DNA from: Eledone cirrhosa
Lineage: Eukaryota; Mollusca; Cephalopoda; Octopoda; Eledonidae
Assembly (NCBI GenBank): GCA_964016885.1
Contig: OZ024741.1
Coordinates: forward strand, 414,855,081-414,919,080
Reading direction: 5' to 3'
Length of the DNA stretch: 64,000 nt
Made by a program: the position numbers and the translations under genes. The notes beneath the pieces are model-generated. The model had not been told where the DNA came from. It did no database searches and saw nothing but the letters and a program-made list of their open reading frames with translations. The number at the start of each line of letters is the position of its first letter. Positions within the stretch are counted from its first letter, which is position 1. Shown here piece after piece: positions 1 to 10,839 of the stretch.

Positions 1-60
1 CCGCTGCACATTGTTTTTCCTACGTCCTTCGATTTACTACTTTTCAATCTCGAAATTCTT

Positions 61-307
61 GTGAAGGTCATAGGAACAGCTCATTCCTTGCTGATCAATC
101 TAATGGGGAAAAAAGCAACACTTTTTGTTAGATTTATTGAAGATAGGTACCATGCACTCAGTAAGTTTGATGCCGCGTGCTGTGCGACAGGAATTAAAAT
201 CAGTGCTGCGAAAACTGAGATGCTCATCCTGTCAAGGAAGCCTGTGCAGTGCACTCTACATGTGAAGGGAGTTCCACTGAAGCCGTGTTCACGAGTTCCA
301 CTGGGCC
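61..307 (+). pseudogene. LINE reverse transcriptase fragment, first frame block
   Basis: This block is open in frame 1 and contains HALSKFDAACCATGIKISAAK followed at once by a TEMLILSR-like stretch, the segment that normally follows the catalytic palm motif in these reverse transcriptases. It begins with GTG and no real start is implied, because the original protein would extend far upstream. The reading frame loses similarity at about 269-315, where a 23-24 bp duplication replaces the expected KYLG-type segment. Similarity then resumes in another frame. Confidence 0.7.
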
Positions 308-315
308 GTGTTCAC
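269..315 (+). repeat. Short tandem duplication inside the LINE remnant
   Basis: Positions 269-292 and 293-315 are near-identical copies of a 23-24 bp unit beginning GAGTTCCACTG and ending GTGTTCAC. The second copy is one base shorter and has AA replaced by G. The unequal lengths help explain the shift of reverse-transcriptase similarity from one frame to the next at this point. It is probably a replication-slippage scar acquired after the element died. Confidence 0.75.
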
Positions 316-479
316 GAGTGGTAGGAGGCAGGCGGCTGAATAAAGTGCAAGAATTGCAGGGGCTGGTGCAGTAATGTGCCACCTTCAGCATTCGGTAATC
401 AGAAAAAGGGAGGTTGGTGTAAAAGCCAAACTCGCTATCTTCAATTCGGTATTCGTTCCAACTCTTTTCTTGAGTAATG
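308..479 (+). pseudogene. LINE reverse transcriptase fragment, second frame block
   Basis: Frame 2 reads VFTSGRRQAAE, then a TAA stop, then SARIAGAGAVM and on to HSVIRKREVGVKAKLAIFNS. This is the stretch that in intact relatives links the thumb to the C-terminal connection domain. Similarity ends at FVPTL; the few residues that normally follow (a tyrosine-glycine-containing segment before the TER-I-L motif) are missing, so a small deletion and frame change occurred near 465-480. The stop and both frame changes show it is non-functional. Confidence 0.7.
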
Positions 480-862
480 ACCGAAAGAATACTATCGCGA
501 ACACAAGCAGCCAAAATGAGGTTCCTCCGAAGGCTCTTTGGAGTAACATTACATGATATAGTGCGTAGCTCTAAGATGAGAGAGTCACTCCAGGTAGGGT
601 GCTACTTCTCCGAATTGAGAGATCACAGCTATGGACATGTGGTTAGAATGTCTCAGGAAAGAATCGCTGGGCAGATTTTACGGGCAAAACCAACCTGCAG
701 AAGACCCAGGGGTAGAATAACATCCAATGAGCTTGGCTAGTCACGCTCGTGGGTCCAGCCAGATCAGTTGGAGACGGTTGCTTCTGACAGGAACCGCTGA
801 AAGGAGTGTTTAAGGACGACCCTCTCAGGAATAAGTGGAAGAAGAAAAAGACCATGCTTTGC
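477..862 (+). pseudogene. LINE reverse transcriptase fragment, C-terminal frame block
   Basis: The third frame starts at the ATG at 477 (MTERILSRTQAAKMRFLRRL), which in intact relatives is an internal methionine and not a start. It continues through HVVRMSQERIAGQILRAKP and PRGR to a TAG at 738. Past that stop the same frame still reads SRSWVQPDQLETVASDRNR, then TGA (likely a mutated tryptophan codon), then KECLRTTLSG, and ends at TAA near 860. Both internal stops therefore interrupt recognisable family sequence. This is the best-preserved part of the element. Confidence 0.75.
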
Positions 863-1096
863 CTAACGACCTCAACTCGGATAATATTGCGAATGATTTC
901 CTTTAACTAAACTCAATTTGGGGTGTTTTGCTTTAGGGTCGCATTAAGCAATTTAAACCTTGTAAAGCATATAGTTCTCCAGTTCTGATCACAACCGATT
1001 TCTTCCAGAGAGGAAGACGAAGAATCAGTAAATTTACAATTACACCCATCTTGTGTTGGAAGTGGAAATTATAATTTTGTTTCTTTGGGTTTTTTT
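863..1096. other. No recognisable feature
   Basis: AT-rich sequence between the LINE remnant and the microsatellite. I see no reading frame with family similarity, no RNA gene and no clear repeat. It may include the untranslated tail of the LINE, but nothing in it shows this. Confidence 0.5.
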
Positions 1097-1101
1097 CTGT
1101 T

Positions 1102-1139
<38 letters not shown>

Positions 1140-1326
1140 GTTTGTTTGTGTGTGTGTTTGTTTGTGTGTGTGTGTATGTGTGTTTGTTTGTTTGTGTTTG
1201 TGTGTGTGTGTGTGTGTTTGTTTGTGTGTGTGTTTGTGTGTATGTGTGTTTGTCTGTGTGTGTGTGTGTGTGTATGTATGTTTGTTTGTGTGTGTGTTTG
1301 TTTGCGTGTGTATGTGTGTGTGTGTT
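1097..1326 (+). repeat. TG/TTTG compound microsatellite
   Basis: About 230 bp built from TG dinucleotides interspersed with TTTG units and occasional TATG, CTG and CG interruptions; the + strand is almost free of A and C. All three + frames stay open through it and would encode cysteine/valine/leucine-rich low-complexity peptides. That is a consequence of the composition and not evidence of a gene. The interruptions suggest an old array, but its length makes it probably polymorphic. Confidence 0.95.
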
Positions 1327-1570
1327 TTTTAAACGAATCTAACCTTCAAAAACAATCGGCCATTAATCGTTTTTTAAGATAACTTGGTGTGGTGGGGCAC
1401 TTGGAGTTTAATATTTATGTTTTTCCTGTAGTTTTCCTGGTGTGTTTTGAACGAATCTGGCTTTCAAAACCGTCGAGAAAATATTCATTCATTTTTTTTT
1501 TTTTTTCAATTAGGTTGTGGCGTGAGGCTTTGTTGGATTTCTCAGGTTTGGAGGGGAAATTTATAGTTTT
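1322..1570 (+). repeat. Diverged direct repeat, two copies of about 118 and 131 bp
   Basis: Copy A (about 1322-1439) and copy B (about 1440-1570) share the same order of motifs. Each begins GTGTTTT and runs into ACGAATCT and CTTCAAAA. Each then has a T-rich stretch, a GGTGTGG- or GGTTGTGG-like segment, and TTATAG/TTTTCCTG-like ends. Copy B carries a longer poly(T) run near 1492-1506. They are clearly related but heavily diverged, with several indels. No coding capacity is visible. It could be a minisatellite remnant or two ends of a non-autonomous transposon; I cannot name a family. Confidence 0.55.
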
Positions 1571-1627
1571 GTGTTTTGAATGAATAATTTCTGACGGTTT
1601 TGAAGGTCATATCGTTTCAAATCACAG
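1442..1627. repeat. Imperfect inverted repeat, arms 1442-1492 and 1571-1627
   Basis: The reverse complement of 1571-1627 reads through TTTGAAACGAT, CCTTCAAAACCGTC and ATTATTCATTCA. This matches the left arm's TTTTGAACGAAT, CTTTCAAAACCGTC and ATATTCATTCA over about 50 bp with a few small indels. The spacer is about 78 bp and includes a poly(T) run and a GGAGGGG stretch. A third, direct relative of the arm lies at 1325-1373. Arms plus short non-coding spacer fit a foldback element or MITE remnant, but I do not see flanking target-site duplications. Confidence 0.6.
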
Positions 1628-1694
1628 CAAAACCCACAAGAAAAGCAGAATGTTCACCTCTAACGCAAAACGGCTGCAATTATAAGAAGTTGTT

Positions 1695-1729
1695 TCAATA
1701 CGAGAATACATCTCAATACGAGAATACAT
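1695..1729 (+). repeat. 18-bp-period tandem duplication
   Basis: The 17-bp string TCAATACGAGAATACAT occurs at 1695-1711 and again at 1713-1729 with one base between. It lies immediately upstream of the recognisable SINE body and appears to replace or disrupt the tRNA-like 5' part of that element. Confidence 0.85.
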
Positions 1730-1733
1730 TCTG

Positions 1734-1744
1734 AGTTCAAATCC
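1734..1744 (+). promoter_or_regulatory. Degenerate RNA polymerase III B-box-like segment in the SINE
   Basis: AGTTCAAATCC matches the internal B-box pattern GGTTCGANNCC at 9 of 11 positions, the first G and the G of TTCGA both being A. It is the tRNA-derived internal promoter element of the SINE. With no visible A box at the usual 30-60 bp upstream, it is unlikely to be functional. Confidence 0.55.
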
Positions 1745-1843
1745 TGCCGAGGTTAATTTAACCTTTCATCCTTACGGAGTCAATAAAATAAAGTACCAGT
1801 AATACACTGGGTATTTGCTGGCCTTGAGCTAATAGTAGAAACA

Positions 1844-1861
1844 ATTATTATTATTATTATT
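1844..1861 (+). repeat. (ATT)6 microsatellite tail of the SINE
   Basis: Six ATT units at the 3' end of the SINE fragment. Short A/T-rich tandem tails are the usual 3' termini of these elements and mark the likely insertion end, followed by unrelated sequence at about 1863. Confidence 0.85.
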
Positions 1862-1862
1862 A

Positions 1863-2507
1863 ATCCTTTCATTACATGAAGGTTGTAGTTTGGTAGAATT
1901 GTTAGAGCACCAGAGACATTTTTTGTGGTATTTATTACACCACTTTTTACAATCTCGCTGAAATCAACTGAGGCTGACTTCATCGACCTGTCGCTCAAAT
2001 TATTGACCTTCTGCCTAAATTTAAAATCATTTTACGCTATATTTTTTTCTTTTCTTTTCAGATTTAAATCATGTTTTATAGTACAGATATTCTTAACCCA
2101 AGAAGGGGCCGTTTTTCTGTGATATGGTAAAATATGATTCCATTTTTCTTGGCAAACATAATTTCGGTATAAAGTTTGAAACAAACTAAATGTAAAATAA
2201 TAAAAGAGACAACCCCCTCCCCCCCAAAAGGTGAAACATTTGTAAAAGAGCTTCACCCCTAACTGACCATATATCTAATTAAATACGCTGTACTAGGGTC
2301 GACTGACAGTTTATATGTTGACCAAAATACTCTAAGGGAATGACCAAATGAGCTTTATTTTTCAACATAGTCTCTGGAAAGAAACAGTACAGTTATTAAC
2401 AAGAAGAGTTCAAATTAATACATGCAAGATTTCACAGCTCTAGCATCACTTTTTCCTCGCAGGCCTATGAACTTCTCTTGTTACGATCTACATTTTAAAT
2501 AATCGAG
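1863..2507. other. AT-rich flank of the satellite, no gene seen
   Basis: About 645 bp of AT-rich, unique-looking DNA. It holds poly-pyrimidine patches (for example 2041-2060), a C-rich run at 2213-2225 with one T interruption, and a weak 6-bp inverted repeat GGTGAA/TTCACC at 2230-2257. Short open frames on both strands have no recognisable similarity. No promoter, splice or RNA-gene signature is convincing. Its right end meets the satellite abruptly. Confidence 0.5.
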
Positions 2508-5500
2508 AATATAGTGAGGTTTAGTAGAATAAGCTGGGACTGGGAGACAACATAGGTTTCTTACATAATATAGTGTAGTTTAGTAGAATAAGCTGGTACT
2601 AGAACACAACATAGGTTTCTTACATAATATAGTGTAGTTTAGTTGAATAAGCTGGTACTAGAACACAACATAGGTTTCTTACATAATATAGTGTAGTTTA
2701 GTAGAATAAGATGGTACTGGGACACAACATAGGTTTCTTACATAATATAGTGTAGTTTAGTAGAATAAGCTGGTACTGGGACACAACATAGGTTTCTTAC
2801 ATAATATAGTGTAGTTTAGTAGAATAAGCTGGTACTAGAACACAACATAGGTTTCTTACATAATATAGTGTAGTTTAGTAGAATAAGCTGGTAGTGGGAC
2901 ACAACATAGGTTTCTTACATAATATACTGTAGTTTAGTAGAATAAGCTGGTACTGGGACACAACATAGGTTTCTTACATAATATAGTGTAGTTTAGTAGA
3001 ATACGCTGCTACTAGAACACAACATAGGTTTCTTACATAATATAGTGTAGTTTAGTAGAATAAGCTGGTACTGGGACACAACATAGGTTTCTTACATAAT
3101 ATAGTGTGGTTTAGTAGAATAAGCTGGGACTGGGACACAACATAGGTTTCTTACATAATATAGTGTAGTTTAGTAGAATAAGCTGGTACTGGTACACAAC
3201 ATAGGTTTCTTACATAATATAGTGTAGTTTAGTAGAATAAGCTGGGACTGGGACACAACATAGGTTTCTTACATAATATAGTGAGGTTTAGTAGAATAAG
3301 CTGGTACTAGAACACAACATAGGTTTCTTACATAATATAGTGTAGTTTAGTAGAATAAGCTGGTACTGGGACACAACATAGGTTTCTTACATAATATAGT
3401 GTAGTTTAGTAGAATAAGCTGGTACTAGAACACAACATAGGTTTCTTACATAATATAGTGTAGTTTAGTAGAATAAGCTGGTACTAGAACACAACATAGG
3501 TTTCTCACATAATATAGTGTAGTTTAGTAGAATAAGCTGGTACTGGGACACAACATAGGTTTCTTACATAATATAGTGAGGTTTAGTAGAATAAGCTGCT
3601 ACTAGAACACAACATAGGTTTCTTACATAATATAGTGTAGTTTAGTAGAATAAGCTGCTACTAGAACACAACATAGGTTTCTTACATAATATAGTGTAGT
3701 TTAGTAGAATAAGTTGGTACTAGAACACAACATAGGTTTCTTACATAATATAGTGTAGTTTAGTAGAATAAGCTGGTACTGGGACACAACATAGGTTTCT
3801 TACATAATATAGTGTAGTTTAGTAGAATAAGCTGGTACTGGTACACAACATAGCTTTCTTACATAATATAGTGTAGTTTAGTAGAATAAGCTGGTACTGG
3901 GACACAACATAGGTTTCTTACATAATATAGTGTAGATTAGTAGAATAAGCTGGTACTGGTACACAACATAGGTTTCTTACATAATATAGTGTAGTTTAGT
4001 AGAATAAGCTGGTACTGGGACACAACATAGGTTTCTTACATAATATAGTGTAGTTTAGTAGAATAAGCTGCTACTAGAACACAACATAGGTTTCTTACAT
4101 AATATAGTGTAGTTTAGTAGAATAAGCTGGTACTGGGACACAACATAGGTTTCTTACATAATATAGTGTAGTTTAGTAGAATAAGCTGATACTGGGACAC
4201 AACATAGGTTTCTTACATAATATAGTGTAGTTTAGTAGAATAAGCTGGTACTGGGACACAACATAGGTTTCTTACATAATATAGTGTAGTTTAGTAGAAT
4301 AAGCTGCTACTAGAACACAACATAGGTTTCTTACATAATATAGTGTAGTTTAGTAGAATAAGCTGCTACTAGAACACAACATAGGTTTCTTACATAATAT
4401 AGTGTAGTTTAGTAGAATAAGCTGGTACTGGGACACAACATAGGTTTCTTACATAATATAGTGTAGTTTAGTTGAATAAGCTGGTACTAGAACACAACAT
4501 AGGTTTCTTACATAATATAGTGTAGTTTAGTAGAATAAGCTGGTACTGGTACACAACATAGGTTTCTTACATAATATAGTGTAGTTTAGTAGAATAAGCT
4601 GGTACTAGAACACAACATAGGTTTCTTACATAATATAGTGTAGTTTAGTAGAATAAGCTGGTACTAGAACACAACATAGGTTTCTTACATAATATAGTGT
4701 AGTTTAGTAGAATAAGCTGCTACTAGAACACAACATAGGTTTCTTACATAATATAGTGTAGTTTAGTAGAATAAGCTGCTACTAGAACACAACATAGGTT
4801 TCTTACATAATATAGTGTAGTTTAGTAGAATAAGCTGGTACTGGGACACAACATAGGTTTCTTACATAATATAGTGTAGTTTAGTTGAATAAGCTGGTAC
4901 TAGAACACAACATAGGTTTCTTACATAATATAGTGTAGTTTAGTAGAATAAGCTGGTACTGGTACACAACATAGGTTTCTTACATAATATAGTGTAGTTT
5001 AGTAGAATAAGCTGGTACTAGAACACAACATAGGTTTCTTACATAATATAGTGTAGTTTAGTAGAATAAGCTGGTACTAGAACACAACATAGGTTTCTTA
5101 CATAATATAGTGTAGTTTAGTAGAATAAGCTGCTACTAGAACACAACATAGGTTTTTTACATAATATAGTGTAGTTTAGTAGAATAAGCTGCTACTAGAA
5201 CACAACATAGGTTTCTTACATAATATAGTGTAGTTTAGTAGAATAAGCTGGTACTGGGACACAACATAGGTTTCTTACATAATATAGTGTGGTTTAGTAG
5301 AATAAGCTGGTACTGGGACACAACATAGGTTTCTTACATAATATAGTGTAGTTTAGTTGAATAAGCTGGTACTAGAACACAACATAGGTTTCTTACATAA
5401 TATAGTGTAGTTTAGTAGAATAAGCTGGTACTGGGACACAACATAGGTTTCTTACATAATATAGTGTGGTTTAGTAGAATAAGCTGGTACTGGGACACAA

Positions 5501-6240
5501 CATAGGTTTCTTACATAATATAGTGTGGTTTAGTAGAATAAGCTGGTACTGGGACACAACATAGGTTTCTTACATAATATAGTGTGGTTTAGTAGAATAA
5601 GCTGGTACTGGGACACAACATAGGTTTCTTACATAATATAGTGTAGTTTAGTAGAATAAGCTGGTACTGGGACACAACATAGGTTTCTTACATAATATAG
5701 TGTAGTTTAGTAGAATAAGCTGGTACTGGGACACAACATAGGTTTCTTACATAATATAGTGTAGTTTAGTTGAATAAGCTGGTACTAGAACACAACATAG
5801 GTTTCTTACATAATATAGTGTAGTTTAGTAGAATAAGCTGGTACTGGGACACAACATAGGTTTCTTACATAATATAGTGTAGTTTAGTAGAATAAGCTGG
5901 TACTGGGACACAACATAGGTTTCTTACATAATATAGTGTAGTTTAGTAGAATAAGCTGGTACTGGGACACAACATAGGTTTCTTACATAATATAGTGTGG
6001 TTTAGTAGAATAAGCTGGTACTGGGACACAACATAGGTTTCTTACATAATATAGTGTGGTTTAGTAGAATAAGCTGGTACTGGGACACAACATAGGTTTC
6101 TTACATAATATAGTGTGGTTTAGTAGAATAAGCTGGTACTGGGACACAACATAGGTTTCTTACATAATATAGTGTAGTTTAGTAGAATAAGCTGGTACTG
6201 GGACACAACATAGGTTTCTTACATAATATAGTGTAGTTTA
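2508..6240 (+). repeat. Satellite zone 1: left-edge domain
   Basis: The leftmost about 63 copies are mixtures of three alleles at monomer 17-22 (TGGGAC, TAGAAC, TGGTAC) with G13C and A53G/T52A switches. The first copy is nearly consensus apart from a C22G change at about 2546 and the gag-type 52-54 triplet. The marker haplotypes used below for long-range repeats (A53G+G54C; T33C+T37C+T38C; T50C followed by G18T+G20A in the next copy) are absent here. Confidence 0.7.
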
Positions 6241-9200
6241 GTAGAATAAGCTGGTACTGGGACACAACATAGGTTTCTTACATAATATGGTGTAGTTTAG
6301 TAGAATAAGCTGGTACTAGAACACAACATAGGTTTCTTACATAATATAGTGTAGTTTAGTAGAATAAGCTGGTACTGGGACACAAAATAGGTTTCTTACA
6401 TAATATAGTGTAGTTTAGTAGAATAAGCTGCTACTAGAACACAACATAGGTTTCTTACATAATATAGTGTAGTTTAGTAGAATAAGCTGGTACTGGGACA
6501 CAACATAGGTTTCTTACATAATATAGTGTGGTTTAGTAGAATAAGCTGGTACTGGGACACAACCTAGGTTTCTTACATAATATAGTGTAGTTTAGTAGAA
6601 TAAGATGGTACTGGGACACAATATAGGTTTCTTACATAATATAGTGTAGTTTAGTAGAATAAGCTGGTACTGGGACACAACATAGGTTTCTTACATAATA
6701 TGGTGTAGTTTAGTAGAATAAGCTGGTACTGGTACACAACATAGGTTTCTTACATAATATAGTGTAGTTTAGTAGAATAAGCTGGTACTGGGACACAACT
6801 TAGGTTTCTTACATAATATGGTGTGCTTTAGTAGAATAAGCTGGGACTGGGACACAACATAGGTCTCTTACATAATATAGTGTAGTTTAGAAGAATAAGC
6901 TGGTACTGGGACACAACATAGGTTTCTTACATAATATAGCGTAGTTTAGTAGAATAAGCTGCTACTAGAACACAACATAGGTTTCTTACATAATATAGTG
7001 AGGTTTAGTAGAATAAGCTGCTACTAGAACACAACATAGGTTTCTTACATAATATAGTGTAGTTTAGTAGAATAAGCTGCTACTAGAACACAACATAGGT
7101 TTCTTACATAATATAGTGTAGTTTAGTAGAATAAGCTGGTACTGGTACACAACATAGGTTTCTTACATAATATAGTGTAGTTTAGTAGAATAAGCTGGTA
7201 CTGGTACACAACATAGGTTTCTTACATAATATAGTGTAGTTTAGTAGAATAAGCTGGTACTGTTACACAACATAGGTTTCTTACATAATATAGTGTAGTT
7301 TAGTAGAATAAGCTGGTACTGGGACACAACATAGGTTTCTTACATAATATAGTGTAGTTTAGTAGAATAAGCTGGTACTGGGACACAACATAGGTTTCTT
7401 ACATAATATAGTGTAGTTTAGTAGAATAAGCTGCTACTAGAACACAACATAGGTTTCTTACATAATATAGTGTAGTTTAGTAGAATAAGCTGGTACTGGT
7501 ACACAACATAGGTTTCTTACATAATATAGTGTAGTTTAGTAGAATAAGCTGCTACTAGAACACAACATAGGTTTCTTACATAATATAGTGTAGTTTAGTA
7601 GAATAAGCTGGTACTGGGACACAACATAGGTTTCTTACATAATATAGTGTAGTTTAGTAGAATAAGCTGCTACTAGAACACAACATAGGTTTCTTACATA
7701 ATATAGTGAGATTTAGTAGAATAAGCTGGTACTGGGACACAACATAGGTTTCTTACATAATATAGTGAGATTTAGTAGAATAAGCTGGTACTGGGACACA
7801 ACATAGGTTTCTTACATAATATAGTGAGATTTAGTAGAATAAGCTGGTACTGGGACACAACATAGGTTTCTTACATAATATAGTGTAGTTTAGTAGAATA
7901 AGCTGGTACTGGGACACAACATAGGTTTCTTACATAATATAGTGAGATTTAGTAGAATAAGCTGGTACTAGAACACAACATAGGTTTCTTACATAATATA
8001 GTGAGATTTAGTAGAATAAGCTGGTACTGGGACACAACATAGGTTTCTTACATAATATAGTGTAGTTTAGTAGAATAAGCTGGTACTGGGACACAACATA
8101 GGTTTCTTACATAATATAGTGAGGTTTAGTAGAATAAGCTGGTACTGGTACACAACATAGGTTTCTTACATAATATAGTGTGGTTTAGTAGAATAAGCTG
8201 GGACTGGGACACAACATAGGTTTCTTACATAATATAGTGTAGTTTAGTAGAATAAGCTGGGACTGGGACACAACATAGGTTTCTTACATAATATAGTGTA
8301 GTTTAGTAGAATAAGCTGGTACTGGGACACAACATAGGTTTCTTACATAATATAGTGTAGTTTAGTAGAATAAGCTGGGACTGGGACACAACATAGGTTT
8401 CTTACATAATATAGTGAGGTTTAGTAGAATAAGCTGGTACTAGAACACAACATAGGTTTCTTACATAATATAGTGTAGTTTAGTAGAATAAGCTGGTACT
8501 GGGACACAACATAGGTTTCTTACATAATATAGTGTGGTTTAGTAGAATAAGCTGGTACTAGAACACAACATAGGTTTCTTACATAATATAGTGTAGTTTA
8601 GTAGAATAAGCTGGTACTAGAACACAACATAGGTTTCTCACATAATATAGTGTAGTTTAGTAGAATAAGCTGGTACTGGGACACAACATAGGTTTCTTAC
8701 ATAATATAGTGAGGTTTAGTAGAATAAGCTGGGACTGGGACACAACCTAGGTTTCTTACATAATATAGTGTAGTTTAGTAGAATAAGCTGGTACTGGGAC
8801 ACAACATAGGTTTCTTACATAATATAGTGTAGTTTAGTAGAATAAGCTGCTACTAGAACACAACATAGGTTTCTTACATAATATAGTGTAGTTTAGTAGA
8901 ATAAGCTGCTACTAGAACACAACATAGGTTTCTTACATAATATAGTGTAGTTTAGTAGAATAAGTTGGTACTAGAACACAACATAGGTTTCTTACATAAT
9001 ATAGTGTGGTTTAGTAGAATAAGCTGGGACTGGGACACAACATAGGTTTCTTACATAATATAGTGTAGTTTAGTAGAATAAGCTGGTACTGGGACACAAC
9101 ATAGGTTTCTTACATAATATAGTGTAGTTTAGTAGAATAAGCTGGTACTGGGACACAACATAGGTTTCTTACATAATATAGTGAGGTTTAGTAGAATAAG

Positions 9201-10839
9201 CTGCTACTAGAACACAACATAGGTTTCTTACATAATATAGTGTAGTTTAGTAGAATAAGCTGCTACTAGAACACAACATAGGTTTCTTACATAATATAGT
9301 GTAGTTTAGTAGAATAAGCTGGTACTGGGACACAACATAGGTTTCTTACATAATATAGTGTGGTTTAGTAGAATAAGCTGGGACTGGGACACAACATAGG
9401 TTTCTTACATAATATAGTGTAGTTTAGTAGAATAAGCTGGTACTGGGACACAACATAGGTTTCTTACATAATATAGTGTAGTTTAGTAGAATAAGCTGGT
9501 ACTGGTACACAACATAGGTTTCTTACATAATATAGTGTAGTTTAGTAGAATAAGCTGGTACTGGGACACAACATAGGTTTCTTACATAATATAGTGTAGT
9601 TTAGTAGAATAAGCTGGTACTAGAACACAACATAGGTTTCTTACATAATATAGTGTAGTTTAGTAGAATAAGCTGCTACTAGAACACAACATAGGTTTCT
9701 TACATAATATAGTGTAGTTTAGTAGAATAAGCTGGTACTGGGACACAACATAGGTTTCTTACATAATATAGTGTAGTTTAGTAGAATAAGCTGGTACTGG
9801 GACACAACATAGGTTTCTTACATAATATAGTGTAGTTTAGTAGAATAAGCTGGTACTGGGACACAACATAGGTTTCTTACATAATATAGTGTAGTTTAGT
9901 AGAATAAGCTGCTACTGGAACACAACATAGGTTTCTTACATAATATAGTGTAGTTTAGTAGAATAAGCTGCTACTAGAACACAATATAGGTTTCTTACAT
10001 AATATAGTGTAGTTTAGTAGAATAAGCTGGTACTAGAACACAACATAGGTTTCTTACATAATATAGTGTAGTTTAGTAGAATAAGCTGGTACTAGAACAC
10101 AACATAGGTTTCTTACATAATATAGTGTAGTTTAGTAGAATAAGCTGGTACTGGGACACAACATAGGTTTCTTACATAATATAGTGTAGTTTAGTAGAAT
10201 AAGCTGCTACTAGAACACAACATAGGTTTCTTACATAATATAGTGTAGTTTAGTAGAATAAGCTGGTACTGGGACACAACATAGGTTTCTTACATAATAT
10301 AGTGTGGTTTAGTTGAATAAGCTGGGACTGGGACACAACATAGGTTTCTTACATAATATAGTGTGGTTTAGTTGAATAAGCTGGGACTGGGACACAACAT
10401 AGGTTTCTTACATAATATAGTGTGGTTTAGTAGAATAAGCTGGTACTGGGACACAACATAGGTTTCTTACATAATATAGTGTAGTTTAGTTGAATAAGCT
10501 GGTACTAGAACACAACATAGGTTTCTTACATAATATAGTGTAGTTTAGTAGAATAAGCTGGTACTGGGACACAACATAGGTTTCTTACATAATATAGTGT
10601 GGTTTAGTAGAATAAGCTGGTACTGGGACACAACATAGGTTTCTTACATAATATAGTGTGGTTTAGTAGAATAAGATGGTACTGGGACACAACATAGGTT
10701 TCTTACATAATATAGTGTAGTTTAGTAGAATAAGCTGGTACTGGGACACAACATAGGTTTCTTACATAATATAGTGTAGTTTAGTTGAATAAGCTGGTAC
10801 TAGAACACAACATAGGTTTCTTACATAATATAGTGTAGT

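Larger units (their letters stand above)
61..862 (+). mobile_element. Decayed non-LTR retrotransposon (LINE), reverse transcriptase C-terminal region
   Basis: Translated segments in three successive + frames together resemble the thumb and C-terminal connection region of LINE reverse transcriptases. In order they are GIKISAAKTEMLILSRK (from about 190), AKLAIFNSVFVPTL (from about 424), MTERILSRTQ (from 477) and ERIAGQILRAKP (from about 657). The order and spacing are those of the family, so this is one element broken by indels and not several genes. The catalytic aspartate motif would lie upstream; the matching stretch (about 120-165) is corrupted and shows no recognisable Y/F-x-D-D. Similarity fades after about 862 and I see no poly(A) tail or 3' repeat. 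The element cannot encode an active enzyme. Clade assignment is not attempted. The family call is from memory of typical LINE proteins, not from a search. Confidence 0.8.
1713..1862 (+). mobile_element. tRNA-derived SINE, 5'-damaged copy (cephalopod type)
   Basis: From about 1727 the sequence reads TTCTGAGTTCAAATCCTGCC, then GAGGT, CCTTTCATCCTTACGGAGTC, AATAAA, AAGTACCAGT, CACTGGG, GGCCTTGAGC and AATAGTAGAAA, ending in an ATT run. I recognise this as the body of the tRNA-derived SINEs that are extremely common in octopus and squid genomes. The 5' end is disrupted: no clear A box is seen. A central segment after CACTGGG is shortened relative to the versions I remember. Being non-autonomous, it would depend on a LINE for mobility; this copy is probably dead. 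Family assignment is from memory. Confidence 0.7.

Noticed and set aside
224..855. Minus-strand open frames across the LINE remnant
   Set aside because: They are antisense shadows of the recognisable + strand reverse-transcriptase segments.
1053..1382. Open frames of about 70-110 codons rich in Cys, Val and Leu
   Set aside because: They exist in all three + frames because the TG/TTTG microsatellite contains no stop codons. The product is low complexity and nothing suggests expression.
1734..1760. tRNA gene
   Set aside because: Only a degenerate B-box-like segment is present. There is no A box, anticodon arm or acceptor stem. It belongs to the SINE.
1389..2256. Short open frames of about 60-75 codons on both strands of the flank
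   Set aside because: Their predicted peptides show no family similarity, have AT-driven composition, overlap repeats and lack supporting signals.
2230..2257. Hairpin GGTGAA/TTCACC as a regulatory element
   Set aside because: It has a 6-bp stem with a 16-base loop, no associated gene and no T-run. It is within what chance would give in this stretch.
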